From positions 1,935,505-1,998,030 of the forward strand of contig JAHNZQ020000004.1 of assembly GCA_019155205.2 (NCBI GenBank): DNA of 62,526 nucleotides, in the 5' to 3' direction. A program made the translations under genes and the position numbers. The notes beneath the pieces are model-generated. The model was not told the DNA's origin. It saw only the letters and a program-made list of their open reading frames with translations, and did no database searches. Of this stretch, positions 12,016 to 23,131 are shown piece by piece; position 1 is the stretch's first letter; each line of letters begins with the position of its first letter. This stretch comes from Gracilaria vermiculophylla. Lineage: Eukaryota > Rhodophyta > Florideophyceae > Gracilariales > Gracilariaceae.

Positions 12016-12807
12016 TTAGTTCTGCTTCGCTTTGCATTTGCTTCCAAAAGGATTTTGCCAGGGATGCAAGGTACCACACACCAGACCATCCCCACATTGA
12101 CCAACAAACTGCCGGAAGCCTTGGTCATTTCGACAAAAGTCATTTTCGCGTAATTTTGCAGCACACCTGCCAGCACTTCCATCCACGTCAGCTGCACACA
12201 AAAGGTTGACACTACAATCCTCAGATCGAATGCAGGTAGCATATCGTTCCAGCTTTGTTCTCCTGCACTCATGTCTAATACATTGCAGCCCCGGTTCACA
12301 ATTCCAGTACGGGAAAGCGCATGGTTCACCAAAACGCGCACGTTTGGTGCATCTTTCCAGCCGAGATGGCCCTGCGCATGTGAGCTCTGGCCGGCACAAA
12401 TTGTAAGATTCTGAGGAACACGACGACCCTTCTTCGTTGTTTGGATGGTGGCAACGACCTTCGTGACATACCAAACCACGGTCACAAATTACACCAGCGG
12501 CAGAGCATGACTGTCCTTTCTGAGCAACATGATCTCCTCCACATCGATTATTGACACAGACCAGTGGTGGCAAACACGGTCGATCGAAATCAACTTCCAA
12601 CGGTTTGCAAAACTCTCCGACAGTTTGGCCTCGCCAGCAAACACCTGGCCCGCCGGGAATTTGGACGCAAACCTCGGAAGAACGGCAAAGTGTCGCATTG
12701 GAAAGGCATCCAGATTGGCGAAAACTAGGGTCTATTGAGGTGCTAGAAACTTGTAAAAAGAACAGCACAAAGGTTGAATGAACGAAGAAGAATAATTTCG
12801 AAGACAT
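12016..12807 (-). CDS. Secreted cysteine-rich repeat protein
   Basis: I take the start at the second Met (12807), which opens directly into a signal peptide: MSSKLFFFVHSTFVLFFLQ, then a Ser-rich cleavage region. The open frame itself begins at 12843. The mature protein of about 240 residues has many Cys in repeated units of the form C-x(4-8)-C-x-x-GLVC-x(5-8)-C (DRGLVCHEGRC, EPGLQCIRHEC, GDGLVCGTLHP). This is a disulfide-rich layout reminiscent of dickkopf/EGF-like modules. No transmembrane segment follows the signal. An extracellular or cell-wall role is inferred from the signal peptide and Cys pattern only; I do not recognise the family. Confidence 0.75.
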   Translation of the reverse strand: MSSKLFFFVHSTFVLFFLQVSSTSIDPSFRQSGCLSNATLCRSSEVCVQIPGGPGVCWRGQTVGEFCKPLEVDFDRPCLPPLVCVNNRCGGDHVAQKGQSCSAAGVICDRGLVCHEGRCHHPNNEEGSSCSSESYNLCRPELTCAGPSRLERCTKRARFGEPCAFPYWNCEPGLQCIRHECRRTKLERYATCIRSEDCSVNLLCAADVDGSAGRCAAKLRENDFCRNDQGFRQFVGQCGDGLVCGTLHPWQNPFGSKCKAKQN

Positions 12808-12843
12808 CTTTAGGACGCTATATGTCTGAATGAGAGACTCCAA

Positions 12844-15361
12844 TTGCTGACATATGCGATATTCGACTCGTTACCCACCGAGAAAGCCGGTCTCTCCTTC
12901 TCTTTTAACTCGAAACGAGAAATGGATGAGCTAAACAAAACCAAAACACTAGAAATGTCTTTGACTTTCATTTTCTTTGTTGGATTATGAATTCAATGGT
13001 ATCAACTTTCGCACGAGGCCAAAAATCTAGTAGACGATTGAGAAGGCATACAGTTTTTCTCTTTTCCACGAGTGACACCAATGCAGAGCCTCAAGAGCAC
13101 GTTGCTGTTTTGCATCGTCTTCCAATTGGCGATGCCTCCTACTACCAATCGTGACAAAAATTAATCACATCTCGCGAGGGAGGATGATTCAAAGTAAGTT
13201 AGAAATCAAATATCTGTAAAGTACACGATGCTTCCTGCAACATTGCGGAGCGGAAAATATGTTACAAAGAAGAGTGTGGTTGGTTCTCGAAGGAGGACAG
13301 TAGACTCTACGCCTTCAACAATACATGAAATGCTGCGATTGCTAGTCTAGCTTTTTTCGAGACAGCACTTGATGACAGTATGGCTTGTAGACTACCTTCA
13401 TGGTTCTGTGTGGCCCAATACCTCTGTCTGTAATACACTTCCCTTAACACTGATTATGAGGAACAGTTTGGCATGATAAATACTACACAGATGAATAAGT
13501 ACATGCCCTGCTGTATAAAATCCACTATGAGAAAATGCATAAATTTGGATGAATCCACAGGAGATACCCCGGTATCTACTGAGTTTTACGGGAAAGTCGT
13601 CGAAAAAAATCATATAATTGTCTATAATACTTTTTGTGAATATATTCGGAGATTCCACCAGTCGTGCTTCGTGATAGATAAGTAATGTAGTTAAAGTAAA
13701 GAGATTTCCAGAAAAGGAAACAATAATATTCAAGAACTGGCTACGACAGAGCCTTCTTGCCTAGTGAGAAAACTCACACATATCAGTTAAAGATGAACCA
13801 AACTTCTACCACAGAATTGATCCTAAGAACAGAAAACGAAACGAATCTCAACTTCAGTATATTTGCGAAGATTATAAAGTGTGCGGAGGTGAACTCAACC
13901 GTTTTTGCCGCTTTTTTGGACGCTCCTGGTGTTTTTCAAGGTGGGGCAGTCGCGAATCATTGGTTCCATGGCGCGGATTGTTTAGAGCAGACATCTTAAC
14001 AATGGACTAGAATTTTGGAGGATTTTTTGGTGCAGATAGGCTGTCTTTGTTAGTTTCCAGGAGTGTGAAATGTGTGTCATTGAGTCCACTCGTACATATA
14101 GTTTGACACGCAGTTGCCACGGGCTAGACACGCAATGTAAGAAATGGAATCCAATCGCCGCAACACAAATAATGCAGTTAAAGCGCCGTGTTTTAGCGCA
14201 CTTTTTTTTGAGTGGTAATGACCAAGTCGTGTACCTCTCCGGACTTATACTTGGAGGGTCGATGGTTACGTGGCAGGGGAAGCAGATCAGTAGATACGGG
14301 TACTTAAGCGTGTTTGTTTGCTAGTATTGCTGGAAGTCTGCTTAAGCAGAGAACATAGAAGAGGACCAGTAAAAGCTAATCAGGTTTCCATCTTGTGCTT
14401 CGCCGTCGTTATACGCTCTACGTTTTAAATAAGGAAGGAACAGAAAGACACCATAACTATGGATGAGTCTCTGTGCGTTCTGGCACAAGCCGTTGGCAGC
14501 GCGAAGTGCGGCGGATTTCATTTTGGCGGCGATCAGGTCGGATAATATAGCGGAGGTGATCATGGCGGCTTGCACTGCGGCGGCGATCGTAGTGGATTCC
14601 CCAATGGCTGTTTTCGCAGCGGCGGCGATCGCGACGACTTTAACATCGGCTGCGATCGCGACGGTTTTAATCGCGGCGGCGATCAAGGCTGCACTCACGC
14701 CCGGCGGTTGTCGTTAAAACAGCCACCGCATGGATCCGAGCTGCTATGAAATGGAATCGACTTTCTAATACGCAGCATGTAGCCATATAAAAAAATTGAG
14801 GGACAGTCCTTTCTTGTTTACGCCATAACATTTAGTTAAATATTTGAAATGAGTTCTGGCTTTCCGTTTATGGGAAAGTTCTCGAGTTTGAATAACTGCA
14901 AAGTTTTTTTTTTTTGGGTCGAAAGTCTTTCTAAGTTTTATGTACACGGAAAATAGATCGATCCCTTTTTAAAAACTATACGTATTTTTCGTCTCTCACA
15001 CGTTCAAGGTGAGAGTTTTGTAGTTTTATGCAACGTAGTGCACGTCGTAAGTGATTCGCGGGGAAATTCTTTTTTTTCGGGCTAGGCCTTTCCTAATAAC
15101 GCCATTATTTTCTTGGACCAATATACGCACATCCCACTAAACAAAAAAAATTTGACACAGTCTCCGTGATGTCTCCAGCAATGGTAAAATATTATTAAAT
15201 TGTCTATGTTTTTTAACTCCCGACATAAGCTCAGAGTTTTTAAAAAAACGATGTCGATCTTTAATTCGGAGATTTCTTATTCACAAAACGTGTTGTTTTG
15301 GAGATTATATTCTTTCTGCCGAAAAATCAAACAGTTGCAAGTCGAGTCCTGCAAGTGCGAG
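12844..15361. other. Intergenic DNA with a minisatellite and repeat fragments
   Basis: No credible gene. About 70 bp at 13350-13425 resembles the outer flank of the piggyBac-like element at 26455-26530 (shared CGAGACA, ACTTGA and GTGTGGCCCAAT-like stretches). A 27-bp minisatellite lies at 14518-14710. The frames at 13398-13733 and 13757-13999 have no features I can name. Confidence 0.4.
14518..14710. repeat. 27-bp GC-rich minisatellite
   Basis: The motif GGCGGCGATC recurs with GATC at 14531, 14558, 14585, 14627, 14654 and 14681. The spacing is 27, 27, 42, 27 and 27 bases, that is six copies of a 27-bp unit with one 15-bp insertion. It stands out as GC-rich in AT-rich surroundings. Because 27 is divisible by three, two frames stay open through it, but the frame reading Gly-Gly-Asp-Arg has a stop. 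Confidence 0.7.
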
Positions 15362-16270
15362 TGTCTACACGCCCGGAGCTCTGGCCTCATACGTTTATGA
15401 GGCCAGTGTTCAGCAAACATTTTTGGTGAAAAGTTGTGAGTTTCCAGAAAGATACACATAGTGTCCGTAATGCAAAGATTTCAGCCAGAAATACTGAAAC
15501 GTTTAGACTAATTACAAAAACAAGCAGATTTGAGCACTAAATCTTGTGCAATAGCAAAAAATTAGGAGTGCAAACATTCCATAGTACAAGAGTCAAGGCG
15601 AAAGTCAGTAATTTTACAAGAATCATTGGATATAAATTGAAACATGTATCTTCATTGTTCCACCCAGATGAAACGGAAAAATGGTTCGGAAAACTCTATA
15701 TCTTGGTGGATGTCGGTCAAGAAGAAAGTGGATATCACCTAGTAATCAACTGCTGAATTAACCTTGTCATTTTTTGCAGTTTTAGAGGTTCAGCAATATT
15801 GGCCTCATACTTTATCGGGCCAAACGATCTCATATAAGGCCAATCTTGTAGAAGATTTAGGTTTCAATGTCTCGATTCAAGGGATTGACGATTTGAATAT
15901 TACACCGCAGTACTTATGATACACACTATATTGCATTTACTGCTTCATGTGATTGGATGCAATAAGAAGATTTTTATATTATTTGTACTGAAAGAGAGAA
16001 TCTTGTACGTCACAATACAAAAGAGCGCGTTTCTCGCGTAACATTTAGTAAAAGAAAACAACAGATATATTTGTAACACACGCACTTGTCAGACCCTCCA
16101 AAGTCAACAACACCTACATGACTACACAGCTTCGAGCATGTCGTTGTTTGTCATCCGAGTAGTGCAGCTCCGAGGGAGCCGGACTACTACAAAGAGAGAA
16201 AGTACCTCTAATATGTGTACCCAACACATTCGTCCGAAATCAAGTTTCTCGACAATTTGTCGTGTAGACA
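15362..16270. repeat. Possible small non-autonomous element with CCTCATA palindrome
   Basis: TGTCTACACG at 15362-15371 is mirrored by CGTGTAGACA at 16261-16270, and CGAG flanks both (15358-15361 and 16271-16274). Just inside the left end is an 11-bp-arm hairpin (15381-15406) with CTGGCCTCATA arms. This follows the layout of the ends at 19014 and 22980. A degenerate double palindrome of the same kind lies at 15800-15848, which might instead mark the right end. The boundaries are therefore uncertain. Confidence 0.4.
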
Positions 16271-16858
16271 CGAGAGGTACCGTACACGGACAAAAAAGCG
16301 AGATGTCAAGAATATATTGCGATCATTGATCGCAGCCATGGATCTTAATCACTTCGCCATTGCTGATTTTCGCTACTCCTGAAGCACATGGTCTGGCTTT
16401 ATGAGGCAATCTGTCTCCATTTTGTCGCCGTTAGCCGGGATTAGGATCTGCTGTTTCAAACGCTCCTGCGCTCTGAAGTACTGGTGTGCATTGTTCTCTA
16501 TGTGTCGCACTACAGGCCCTTTCTACATATAGACCTGGACATACGTTTTTGGATCTGTTCTCCGACAAGAAGTAAAATTTGTTCATATTTACTTAGCAAA
16601 AAAATGTGAGAGAACGATTCGTAAGTGTCTCTTCGGTGGGGTTGCTCAATAGCGACCCTAAAATCTTGAACAGTGGACTAAGTTGAATTTTCATCCATGT
16701 CCAGATGTAGAAAAGGCCTTAATTATCCAACCTACCTGCCCATAGGTGCTGGAAAAGACTTCTAGGGTTCGTTCAGGACTCTGTCTGCTGCACAAAACCA
16801 AAATTTCAAGATATTCTAAAGAAGCCCGAAGAAAATGGGAAATAATATCTTTTTACTA
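16271..16858. other. Intergenic, no gene seen
   Basis: AT-rich spacer downstream of the cyclin gene. No coding, RNA or element features were recognised. Confidence 0.35.
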
Positions 16859-18061
16859 TCACATTTCTTTAAACTGAATCATAATAGCTAGCACTTTCTC
16901 TATGGTTGCCTCATCGTAGCACCCATATCGAAGTCTCACGTTTTGAATAGAGCGATCTTTGAGGTATGCTGCCCATCTATTTGAATAGCTGATAACCCCC
17001 TCCTGTATAAAACATGTGCGCATATCACAAGAAAATCTCCATTTCGCGACCCTCCATGATCCGTCTTCCACCCCCGCATACATCTCCAGCGGCTCCAGCT
17101 TATGATTTTCATGCTGCGATCCGCGAATAATAGACTTTAGCTTCTGATATCTTTTTCTGTCCGTACAAGTTAACAAACTCATGTGAATGTCCTCGCCTGA
17201 ATGTTGTTTCTGAAGATGAAAGTCATGCTTGATCTGTGCTTTTGCAAGCTCTTTGATAATGCTTCCCATATCATATTCTCGTTCTTGCTTTTGATATGGC
17301 ATATGTTTTTCATCTCTCCGTTTACATCCCTTCCGTGAATAAACCTCTTTGAAATATGCTCTCGCTCTTCGACATGCAATATGAAAGGACCGAATATTAT
17401 TTCTCTGGAGACAACTATGTACATCTTCACAACGATCAGAACCCATAGCTTCAGTCATCAACATTATTTCCGCTTTCTTAAATTCTTCTCTGCTGACAAA
17501 GAGCTCATGCTGCATACCATGCCGAAACAAAATTTCTAAAAAGCAGAAATGTTCTTCTGGTGTCTCTGTATGCGCGCTCCATGACGCGGGAAGGGAAATG
17601 GGACGCTTCTCCAAAAACTTGACTGCAATCATGTATGCCGTGACAAACAAATTCTCCACGTTGGACTTTGAAACAAATACCTGAGGATTATAGCTGATGA
17701 ATCGATCAATGTATATGCATGACATGACAAGAGCGCTGTGTGCGTACGAGCTGCGCGTAGATAGATAGTCAACAGTTTTGTCGATACTTAGTCTCGTTTC
17801 GATGCTGTCAAATGGAGTGTCAACATAGTGTAGAGCAGAGGTGTACACACGCCCATACTGGCTGGGCGTGAAGTTTGACAGCATGGGTTTTGGAATGAAT
17901 CGCTTGATGATGTTGAGGTCGATGGCATTCTTGGACAGGTGGGCTGCTCGAAATAAGTTTTCACCTTTTTGAGCACGTGAATTAATTGCGCATTTTACAA
18001 CGAGGAGTAGAGCTTCGCGACAGTCTCTGAGTTCTACAGGACGAGGAGGGCTTCCAGCCAT
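16859..18061 (-). CDS. Cyclin, PHO80/U-type-like
   Basis: A 400-residue intact frame. Residues about 92-195 read as a PHO80-type cyclin box. The pattern is SSYAHSALVMSCIYIDRFIS, then VSKSNVENLFVTAYMIAVKF (family pattern NVHRLLL-x(4)-AxKxLDD), then EEHFCFLEILFRHGMQHELF (family pattern MNxLExxFLxxLxFxLxV). Such cyclins bind and activate a cyclin-dependent kinase of the PHO85/CDK5 type. The C-terminal 200 residues are basic and Lys/Arg-rich with no family I can name, longer than the usual single-domain P/U cyclin of about 200-250 residues. The usual Asp-Asp after the Lys of helix 3 is replaced by LEKR, so this is a divergent member. Confidence 0.72.
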   Translation of the reverse strand: MAGSPPRPVELRDCREALLLVVKCAINSRAQKGENLFRAAHLSKNAIDLNIIKRFIPKPMLSNFTPSQYGRVYTSALHYVDTPFDSIETRLSIDKTVDYLSTRSSYAHSALVMSCIYIDRFISYNPQVFVSKSNVENLFVTAYMIAVKFLEKRPISLPASWSAHTETPEEHFCFLEILFRHGMQHELFVSREEFKKAEIMLMTEAMGSDRCEDVHSCLQRNNIRSFHIACRRARAYFKEVYSRKGCKRRDEKHMPYQKQEREYDMGSIIKELAKAQIKHDFHLQKQHSGEDIHMSLLTCTDRKRYQKLKSIIRGSQHENHKLEPLEMYAGVEDGSWRVAKWRFSCDMRTCFIQEGVISYSNRWAAYLKDRSIQNVRLRYGCYDEATIEKVLAIMIQFKEM

Positions 18062-19013
18062 TGGTTTTAGCAGATGCTGTCTGGTGAAGTCCTCGAAACT
18101 CCTCGCTGAAAACGTCTCGATAGAGGTCTTCCTTCTGATAGGATACGATTTGTGTCACAGAGGGTTTGTATTTGTTTCAGAAGAATCGGTGGTGCTTGTG
18201 GAAAATGAAAAACCATTATATCCACAAATCAGTGATTGAAGTAAAATAAAGAACGACAACGGTTTTTATCAAACATATAGATTATGAAAATTTCATTCAA
18301 AGTCTTTGAGAAAAAGACCTTCACAAAAGATTTGAATTTTGGAGTATTCTCATTTTTATGAGTTTGCTCATGTTTTGAAGAGTTTTGATATAAGAATATA
18401 GCAATAGGTAAGGTATCATAATTTCTGCCAAATTTATATCTCATGCTCACATTATTTTAATTTCTAATCATCATTTAATAGAAAATGTATTTCTAATCAT
18501 CATTTAATAGAAAATGTATTTAGCTTTGAAGAAAGCTTTCCAGTACGGATACCTGTAAGAATAAACCTGAAGAATCTTACAATCGCCGAAAAACGGCGGC
18601 TAATGATTGTCAAGTTCATGAAACTCAATTGAAGTTTTGTATTTCAAGAATGGCTGCGAGCTACTCCGAAAAAAAATCATAATTGCCTCCTTCATTTAGG
18701 CTTCTTTGGAAGATCATTTAGTTTGGGTACATTTTGGAGACAGAGCTGCCCTAGCGTATGCTCCACCACACCGATGGGCAGATCCCATTGCGATCAGTCA
18801 AGCCCAGGAGGCTTTGACGGCCTCTACGGATAGGGTGGATAGGAGACAAAAAGCGCGACCAAGCGCCAAGATGGTACAGAACCAGTAGTTTGTAAAAAAC
18901 CGTATCAGTAGGGACCACAGCTTGAAGAAGGCAAGACACGCGCACTGTGATGTCCCCCACCCAGCGCAGCCCAATCCAATGCGCAATAAATCTGCTTCTG
19001 CGTTCCTCCAGAG
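18062..19013. other. Intergenic with a 29-bp tandem duplication
   Basis: Promoter side of the cyclin gene, AT-rich. A 29-bp unit is exactly duplicated in tandem at 18460-18488 and 18489-18517. The minus-strand frame at 18751-19020 looks like a coding fragment of unknown origin but ends at the repeat element starting at 19014. Confidence 0.45.
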
Positions 19014-19405
19014 TGTCCATGGGACCGGTTCGCTGACCTCATATGAGGTCAGCACACCATCACGCAAAATTTTAAAAAAAAATAGAAATCTGATCCGAAG
19101 GCCCGTATATTTCGAATTTTAAACTTGAAAAACGGCCTACGCGGCAAATCAAGTTCAGCAAGAATTTATGTTCAGGGCACCAATTTACTGATGTTGTTAA
19201 CAACTGCGACTGATTCAACAGCTACAAATATTGGTTGAGTGTTGTGGAAATGGTTCAGCGCTGCGGGCGTTGAAGACAGGATAAAGAGGTCATGATGAAA
19301 AGAAACTGGCAAAATACTTTTTGTTTTGGCATGAACCTAAAGTAAATGAAGTTGACCTCATGTGAGGTCATTTGACCTCACATGAGGTCGCTAGTCCGAT
19401 AGACA
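19014..19405. mobile_element. 392-bp non-autonomous element with palindromic ends
   Basis: The left end TGTCCATGGGACCGG leads into a perfect 22-bp palindrome at 19032-19053 centred on CATATG. The right end has two 16-bp GACCTCAYRTGAGGTC palindromes (19354-19369 and 19374-19389) and closes with CTAGTCCGATAGACA. This is the same architecture as the piggyBac-like element at 22980-26452, so I read it as a MITE-sized relative. The flanks AGAG and CCAC do not match, so no target duplication survives. It lies 57 bp downstream of the membrane-protein gene's stop codon. Confidence 0.6.
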
Positions 19406-19461
19406 CCACAAATTCAATTCTCTGAAAAAGATTAGTGTTATCTTTTTCGCACAGAACAAGA

Positions 19462-20952
19462 CTATGCCACAAAATGAGATAATGGAGCCACTTCATGTTT
19501 TGTAGCTTCAATCACCTCAGAATGATCACCCTTGCGCCATTTCACTGCTTTCAGTGTTCGACTGCCCAGAGAGTTGTGAACATCTGAGGTGCCGTGAACT
19601 ACATCGGCGATGTAGATACTGGTGCCTTCTCGTGACAAGCCAACAATCTTGTTCCCCATCACAATCGCGCGGTTGTGTAGAATATTTTCCAGTACATTAA
19701 TCTTACCCACTATGTGCCCTCCGTACCCGATATGCCTGCTCCAACTGGCATCGGCATTGTTATATCTTATGAGATTTGATGCAGAAGACAAGGCATCGAT
19801 AGCAAGCATTCGAGACACACGACTGTGCACGCCTCCCAGTTCCGATAGAGAAATCCTATCCCTCATCATGTTGATGAAGTACGCAGCAACAAGCGTCACC
19901 GTGGTTATAATAGCCAGAGTCTTTTCTTCATGAAATGTCCTGGAAGCTGTTCTAACCGCCATAACAGCGACAACAAGAGAAAGCGATCTCTTCATCAAAA
20001 CAATGGGTGTATATACAATATCTTCGGATGCTTCAACTCTTCCCCTGCTCTTCAAAAAGTTATATCGTAGCTCAGGCATCTGGAACAGTGGGGCCGGGGA
20101 CGGAATTGGTATTGTAAAAACCTCATCCAAATCATTCCTTCCGAATTCGATCTCAGGAAGCTTGGACTCACGCAGATCGTCCGTTTTGAGAGTAACCGAT
20201 ACCCACATTGACCGTTCCATGTCATAATACCGTTCTATGACTTTGTCATCAAAGACACCACATCCATCTTGTGCGAAGTTATCGAGCGAGGAACTTCGTC
20301 CGAAGTATTTGCCCTGCGTGATGCGATCAGACTGCTCAAAGCAGGTCTTGCAGTCGTCTTGCTCAGTACTTAGAGCCATTCGATTCGATACATGTCTCTT
20401 AAAGCATTCACATGAAATGTGCAACTGATCGAATAACCACCCTCGTTCGAACCGGTAACACAATCCGTTTTTACATCCGCCAGACTTGCACAGCGTACAT
20501 TCTTGTTTGGAAGTGACGAGACGGATCTCACTATCGTGCCAAACCTTGCCAAACATTGACTCCACTAATCGCATGAATGTAGCGTAAAACGAATTCATTC
20601 GAGTGAAGTTGAACAGCCCGAACGAACAAATGTAAACGGAGATGTACAGTGTTTGTTCGGCAATGCGCCACGCCTCGTTGACTAGCAACATCACCAACAG
20701 AAAGACCATGTATGGAGCGCGTATTAGCACGTTCAACATGAGCCACAATGACAGCAGGGCGAAGTAGGGCATACCTTGCTGGGTTTCAGCAAACTCGAGC
20801 AGATCATCGGAGCTTCGTTCGATGCCCGCGCCGAAATGCAACAGGTGATGCACACCAAGCGCGGAGCAAAGGTTGTTAGAGTACGTGATTGGACGGCAAT
20901 GGGAGCACCATCGCGACATGGCTGAGGCAGCTCCCTTGTTCGCGTACGCCAT
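19462..20952 (-). CDS. Membrane protein with Cys cluster, unknown function
   Basis: A 496-residue intact frame of no family I recognise. It starts near a CSHC motif (residues 16-19). It has hydrophobic segments at about 63-92 (long enough for one or two passes), 101-115, 322-336 and 344-362. Between them is a hydrophilic loop with a Cys cluster at 152-204 (CTLCKSGGC, GLC, SCEC, CKTC), which could bind metal or form disulfides. The C-terminal 130 residues are soluble and carry alternating Gly/Ile-rich stretches. The palindromic element 19014-19405 sits just beyond its 3' end. A membrane location is inferred from hydropathy only. Confidence 0.7.
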   Translation of the reverse strand: MAYANKGAASAMSRWCSHCRPITYSNNLCSALGVHHLLHFGAGIERSSDDLLEFAETQQGMPYFALLSLWLMLNVLIRAPYMVFLLVMLLVNEAWRIAEQTLYISVYICSFGLFNFTRMNSFYATFMRLVESMFGKVWHDSEIRLVTSKQECTLCKSGGCKNGLCYRFERGWLFDQLHISCECFKRHVSNRMALSTEQDDCKTCFEQSDRITQGKYFGRSSSLDNFAQDGCGVFDDKVIERYYDMERSMWVSVTLKTDDLRESKLPEIEFGRNDLDEVFTIPIPSPAPLFQMPELRYNFLKSRGRVEASEDIVYTPIVLMKRSLSLVVAVMAVRTASRTFHEEKTLAIITTVTLVAAYFINMMRDRISLSELGGVHSRVSRMLAIDALSSASNLIRYNNADASWSRHIGYGGHIVGKINVLENILHNRAIVMGNKIVGLSREGTSIYIADVVHGTSDVHNSLGSRTLKAVKWRKGDHSEVIEATKHEVAPLSHFVA

Positions 20953-22979
20953 TCGGATGGCACGCTACCGTCGGACCATGCGATATAGAAATGATGTCCA
21001 AGACGCTAAGGAAAGGGTAACAGTGTTACAGGTATCGCCAAAACGTGGCTTCCAACGGCCTTGCCAGCTGAGAAAGCCGAAGAAGAATGAGTTGGGGTCC
21101 GACCTGGAGCAAGACGTCCATGGCCGGAACGTGACGGACAAGACCAAGCATTTCATGCCTGAAGTGCGCAAAGCACTATGAGCATGTCGCATCAGCGACG
21201 TTGGGTGGCATTGCTGACAAGTATGCCGTTTACACGACTGGCAAGAGTTTGATATCATACATCAAGGAAATTTGAAAGCGAGAGCACGCGTCGTATCAAA
21301 GCGTACCATGCATTGCTGTGAGTCTCGGGTTCTTTATCCAAATCTCTCATCCACAAAAATTGTACAGGTGTATTTCAGTTAAGGTTCTGAATCTTTGTGC
21401 CTTTTCCAGCGAATTCCACCAATCCTATCATGATATTATCGGAGATGAACATTGTGGAAAGTGATGAGAACGAGGTTTGGGGTTGAAGGGCTTCCCGATC
21501 TCAGGAAATGAGTACTTGGTCCACTCGTCCACAGCAAGTGACAGCCAATTTCCAAGCTATTCAAATGAAAATATACGTTTAGGCCATGATTATGCCGTCC
21601 ACGACTGAATGACGAGAGGTGGATGGCACAATTTTTAACGTTTTTTTTTCTCATTGTGAGATAGTCCAACTGTAAGGTGGGTGCGCTTGTCAGTGAGAAT
21701 GTGCATTGCCGCAGAACTTACGTGAATCAAATCTTAAACATAGAGACCTAATCTTCGTAAATAAAACAATTGCTAAACAAAACAGAATAGAACTTCTATA
21801 TATTCATTAGATACATAAAGCTTATTTTGGAACAGCCGTTAACATGCAACGATTTTTATAAACATTAGAGCTCTTAAGTAAATACAAATTAAAGCAGATT
21901 ATTTGTATTATTTTAGCATACGAAGGAGTACCCTGATGGCCAGGTATTTGCTCTGTTCTTGCGCACTTTGTTTTTTTAGTAAATGAATCTAAGTAGGTTC
22001 AAAGTGTCGCTTTCAAAGCATTATTATTTTAGTAGGAAGACAGTATGCCCCAAAACGAAAGATTTCAAATGCAGAGCCCTGGTTTCTACGTAAATAGTTG
22101 GAATTCATGCTAAATACCTGTGTTTTTTATTTCAAAGAATGTTCCAAATTTAATAAAATTAATCCTCTATTAAAATGTTACTCATCCAAAGAAAGACTTC
22201 TCTAAACGTGATTGTTGAATTTTTTTTACTTAATCTGTGTATTCGACTAATTTTTGCTTTTGAGTTAAGAAGTGTTCGCATAGCTGAAATCATTTGCGGA
22301 TTTCATGTGGTTTGCATTACAAGGAGGTTTGATTTCTAAGAGTAGGGAACTACGTAGCTACCGGGTAACAACGTTATAGCCCCAGTATAATATGCGAAAC
22401 AAATCTGCATTTTTGTGATCCATGTATGCATCTATCGCGAGATCCCCATACCGTGCGATAACTGTAGTTGGTATTAGAGAGTTCAGGTCTCTGATTTACA
22501 TAATAGTTAAATCGCAACTATTTAGTCGTTCAATCTATGAAATGTATCCATTAATGTTATTTATATTCTTGTGCATTGTTTTCATCAATTTTGAGAATTA
22601 TATCTTCCAAAGTTTACGTTGTTACATAATGAAGAACTTTTGCGGCCAGAAAGTCTTTTCATTGCTCTCGATAATTATTTTCCTATAACCACTGTTTTTC
22701 CTCATATAAAATTTTTGCAACTATATGAAAAAAAATATCGCTCTTCATCTCGATAATTCACATACTTCAAATTTGTACTCAAAGAGTATTTGTTTTTGTC
22801 ATTCAAAAAAAATCTTGAACTTCCAACTCACGAGACAGTTGTTACACTGCGAAGGATGAGATGCAGTGCGAACAGGATTCTAGCTGATACTCGACAGAGA
22901 ACAGCGATGCGATCGCTAATCTATCTGGTAATGGCACAACCCTATTTTGTACAATACTCGAAAAAGGTGTAGCTTCTAG
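20953..22979. other. AT-rich intergenic DNA
   Basis: No gene recognised in 2 kb. A short plus-strand stretch around 21180-21275 reads as a coding-like fragment (LGGIADKYAVYTTGKSLI) without a family. The rest is strongly AT-rich with scattered stops. Confidence 0.4.
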
Positions 22980-22994
22980 TGTCTATTGTACCGT

Positions 22995-23032
22995 CCGCCT
23001 CATATGAGGCAGATCTGCCTCATATGAGGCGG
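22995..23032. repeat. Perfect 38-bp palindrome at transposon left end
   Basis: Two GCCTCATATGAGGC units joined through AGATCT give a fully self-complementary 38-bp sequence. Equivalent paired palindromes occur at the right end. It is a plausible dimeric transposase-binding site, by inference. Confidence 0.85.
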
Positions 23033-23131
23033 AACTTTACAAATAAAATTTTAATGTTTTTTTTCCGTTTCGATCCATTAACACTTATCAGATAATGGCA
23101 ACACGAGTGTAGAAGGGTAGCAAAGTTAAAG

